Below, piece after piece: positions 62,113 through 64,000 of a DNA stretch of 64,000 nucleotides. A program made the position numbers and the translations under genes. How positions within the stretch are numbered: position 1 is the stretch's first letter; the number at the start of each line of letters is the position of its first letter. The DNA lies in the NCBI RefSeq assembly GCF_004216915.1, contig NZ_SGXD01000004.1, forward strand, positions 62,001-126,000, read 5' to 3'. This DNA comes from Motilibacter rhizosphaerae. Lineage in GTDB: Bacteria; Actinomycetota; Actinomycetes; Motilibacterales; Motilibacteraceae. The notes under the pieces are model-generated. The model ran no database searches. It saw only the letters and a program-made list of their open reading frames with translations, and was not told the DNA's origin.

Positions 62113-63276
62113 GTGGACATCGTCCGGATGAGGAAGAGCTTCGAGGCGGTCGCCGCGCACGGGGACGAGGTGCCGCTCTGGTTCTACTCGCACCTGTTCC
62201 TGTCGCACCCCGAGACCCGGGCGATGTTCCCGGTCTCGATGGCCCAGCAGCGCGACCGGCTGTTCGGCGCGCTCGGGCACATCGTCACCAAGGTCGACGA
62301 CTCCGAGGCGCTGGTGCCCTACCTGCAGCAGCTCGGCCGCGACCACCGCAAGTTCGGCACGCAGACCGCGCACTACCCCGCGGTCGGCGCGAGCCTGCTC
62401 GCCACGCTCGCGCACTTCGCCGGCCCGGACTGGACGCCGGAGGTCGAGGCCGACTGGACCGCGGCGTACGGACTGGTGGCGGGGGTGATGTCCGGTGCGG
62501 CGGACGCCGCCGCTGACGCACCCGCCAGCTGGGACGCCGACGTCGTCGCCCACGAGCTCCGCACGCCCGAGATCGCCGTGGTGCGGCTGCGCCCCCGGGA
62601 GCCGTACCCCTTCTCCCCCGGGCAGGCGCTCACGCTCGAGACCGAGCGCCGACCACGGCTCTGGCGGACCTACTCCATCGCCAACGCGCCGCGCGAGGAC
62701 GGCACGCTCGACCTCCACGTCCAGGCGATGGACGGCGGCCCGGTCAGCCTCGCCCTCGTCCGGCACCTCGAGGCCGGCGACGTCGTCCGGCTGGGCCCGC
62801 CGCTCGGCACCATGACCCTCGACCCGGACTCCGAGCGCGACCTGCTGCTGGTGGGCAGCGGCACCGGCTTCGCGCCGCTCAAGGCGATGATCGAGCAGAT
62901 CGCCGGCTCCGCCGTCCCTCGCCGCGTGGACCTCTTCCTCGGCGTGGGCAGCGGACGGGAGTTCTACGACCTGGACGACCTGCAGCGGCTCCAGCAGGAG
63001 CACGGCTGGCTCTCGGTCGTGCTCGCCGCCACCCGGCCCGACCCGCTCGAGGACCGCACGGGGGTCGAGGAGGGCCACGTGACCGACGTGGTCGTGCGGC
63101 GGGGTCCCTGGCCCGGCCGGGACGGGTACGTCTGCGGCTCCAGCGAGATGGTGGGCTCCACCGTCGCCCGGCTCGTGGACGCGCACGTGCCGCGCCATCG
63201 GATCCGCAGCGAGGTGTTCCTGCCGAGCCGACCCGCTCCGACGACGACTCCGACCACCACAGGGGACCCGGCATGA
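62113..63276 (+). CDS. Flavohaemoprotein-like globin-FAD/NAD reductase
   Basis: 387 residues. Globin domain (1-135): B10 Tyr in LWFYSHLF, E7 Gln in MAQQRDRLF, proximal His in GRDHRKFG. FAD domain (150-245) with RTYSIANAP; NAD domain (250-375) with LVGSGTGFAPLKAM and CGSSEMVG. NO dioxygenase is the known function of this architecture (NO + O2 + NAD(P)H to nitrate). GGAGG is 7 nt before GTG 62113. Its stop overlaps the next gene's ATG (ATGA). Confidence 0.9.
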   Translation: MDIVRMRKSFEAVAAHGDEVPLWFYSHLFLSHPETRAMFPVSMAQQRDRLFGALGHIVTKVDDSEALVPYLQQLGRDHRKFGTQTAHYPAVGASLLATLAHFAGPDWTPEVEADWTAAYGLVAGVMSGAADAAADAPASWDADVVAHELRTPEIAVVRLRPREPYPFSPGQALTLETERRPRLWRTYSIANAPREDGTLDLHVQAMDGGPVSLALVRHLEAGDVVRLGPPLGTMTLDPDSERDLLLVGSGTGFAPLKAMIEQIAGSAVPRRVDLFLGVGSGREFYDLDDLQRLQQEHGWLSVVLAATRPDPLEDRTGVEEGHVTDVVVRRGPWPGRDGYVCGSSEMVGSTVARLVDAHVPRHRIRSEVFLPSRPAPTTTPTTTGDPA

Positions 63277-64000
63277 CGACCACGGACCCGGAGGCCGGCG
63301 GGTTCCGCACCGGCCGCATCACGCCCTCGGACGTCCGCAACGTGCTCTTCTCGCGCGCGGGCATCGGGCGGCACGGCTACGACGAGATCGAGGTCGACAT
63401 CTTCCTCGAGCGCGTCGAGCACGAGCTCTTCCGCCTGGTGGGCGAGAAGGGCGAGCTGCGCGACGAGGCCGACCGGCTGCGGCGCCGCCTCGCCGGCAGC
63501 GACGGGGACGGGGGCGGGGCGGAGGCCTCCGCGCAGGCGGTGCGGGTCCTCTCAGCTGCGCAGCAGACCGCCGACCAGTACGTCGCCGAGGCCGAGCTCT
63601 ACGCCAAGCGGCTCAGCGTGGAGACGCGGGTGGCCTGCGAGCGGATGATCGACGAGGCCCGGGCCCGCGCCCAGCAGATCCTCGACGACGCCGAGCGGAT
63701 CGCCGGTGACGCGGGGGGCACGGCCGAGGGGGCCGGGGCACGGGTCCTGGGCGGGCAGCAGGCTCCGGCCGCTCTGCCGCCGGGCTCCGGCGCCACGTCC
63801 GCCGCCGCGCGCCAGGAGCTCGAGCAGCAGGTCGCGTACCTCCAGGCGTTCGGGCGCGCCTGCCGCACGCAGCTGCGCGCGTACCTCGAGGCGCTGCTCC
63901 ACGACGTCGAGGACGAGTGGGGCCGGGCGCACCCGGAGGTCCTCGGGAGCATGGCGGCGCGCACTCCCGGCGGCGGCCCCGTCGGGAGCGCCCTGCTACC
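63273..64000 (+). CDS. DivIVA-domain coiled-coil protein (3' end outside window)
   Basis: At least 242 residues, open at the window end. N-terminal DivIVA/Wag31-like domain: ITPSDVRNVLFSRAGIGRHG and YDEIEVDIFLERVEHEL; then long coiled coil, a second Ala-rich helix (TADQYVAEAELYAKRL) and a Gly/Pro linker. DivIVA proteins mark curved or polar membranes and recruit growth or signalling proteins. The ATG overlaps the flavohaemoprotein stop, an unusual partner. AGGGGA is about 6 nt upstream. Confidence 0.85.
   Translation, partial: MTTTDPEAGGFRTGRITPSDVRNVLFSRAGIGRHGYDEIEVDIFLERVEHELFRLVGEKGELRDEADRLRRRLAGSDGDGGGAEASAQAVRVLSAAQQTADQYVAEAELYAKRLSVETRVACERMIDEARARAQQILDDAERIAGDAGGTAEGAGARVLGGQQAPAALPPGSGATSAAARQELEQQVAYLQAFGRACRTQLRAYLEALLHDVEDEWGRAHPEVLGSMAARTPGGGPVGSALL

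Overview
The window is about 75% G+C, uses G/C third codon positions and many GTG starts, has SURF1, DivIVA, SixA and GlgM/GlgC-type genes, and has no outer-membrane assembly genes. It is chromosomal DNA from a high-GC actinomycete. A methyl-accepting chemotaxis protein and many c-di-GMP proteins suggest a motile or surface-responsive soil genus (Kineosporia/Motilibacter-like at a guess; the sequence does not settle this). No rRNA, tRNA, CRISPR array, prophage or transposase was seen.

Layout. 0-5 kb: the 3' part of an EAL-DICT-LOV-GGDEF photosensory protein, a lipoprotein, an MFS transporter and an aldo/keto reductase. 5-12 kb: a molybdopterin oxidoreductase with a coupled unknown gene, an SDR/aldehyde dehydrogenase pair, a SRPBCC protein, an RlmA-type rRNA methyltransferase and a hemerythrin-like protein. 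12-20.6 kb: a tightly coupled minus-strand operon for ADP-heptose synthesis and glycosyl transfer (gmhB, GT9, two GT4-like, hldE, SDR, GT9), ending with a BlaI/M56 regulator pair. 20.7-30 kb: small DUF proteins, an epimerase, an rRNA methylase, a membrane GGDEF protein, a geranylgeranyl-reductase-like flavoprotein, and TauE/PfkB/GH4 sugar genes. 30-38 kb: a GAF protein, a 1162-residue secreted LamG-repeat protein, an MFS exporter and an ABC ATPase. 38-42.9 kb: a GGDEF-EAL protein and the divergent glgM/glgC pair. 43-47.5 kb: MCP, a small protein, GAF, SerB and PilZ. 47.5-52.9 kb: fabG-fabI-sixA, moaA/SURF1 and an SDR. 52.9-53.2 kb: a 327-bp repeat element with terminal inverted repeats. 53.2-57.3 kb: two ABC proteins and a small HTH protein. 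57.3-61.4 kb: a soluble sugar-sensor-PAS-GGDEF protein divergent from a secreted glycosidase. 61.7-64 kb: truncated haemoglobin, flavohaemoprotein and a DivIVA-like protein in one run.

Themes. (1) c-di-GMP: four GGDEF proteins with different inputs (blue light; two versions of one membrane domain; a LacI-type ligand fold) and a PilZ receptor. (2) Envelope and carbohydrate: heptose operon, GlgM/GlgC, GH4/PfkB, secreted LamG protein and glycosidase. (3) Many genes carry a TANNNT -10 box 6-8 nt before the start codon, so leaderless mRNA seems to be a default mode. (4) A palindromic intergenic motif, AGTTGAYCRGG, recurs at gene ends and forms the ends of the 327-bp element.
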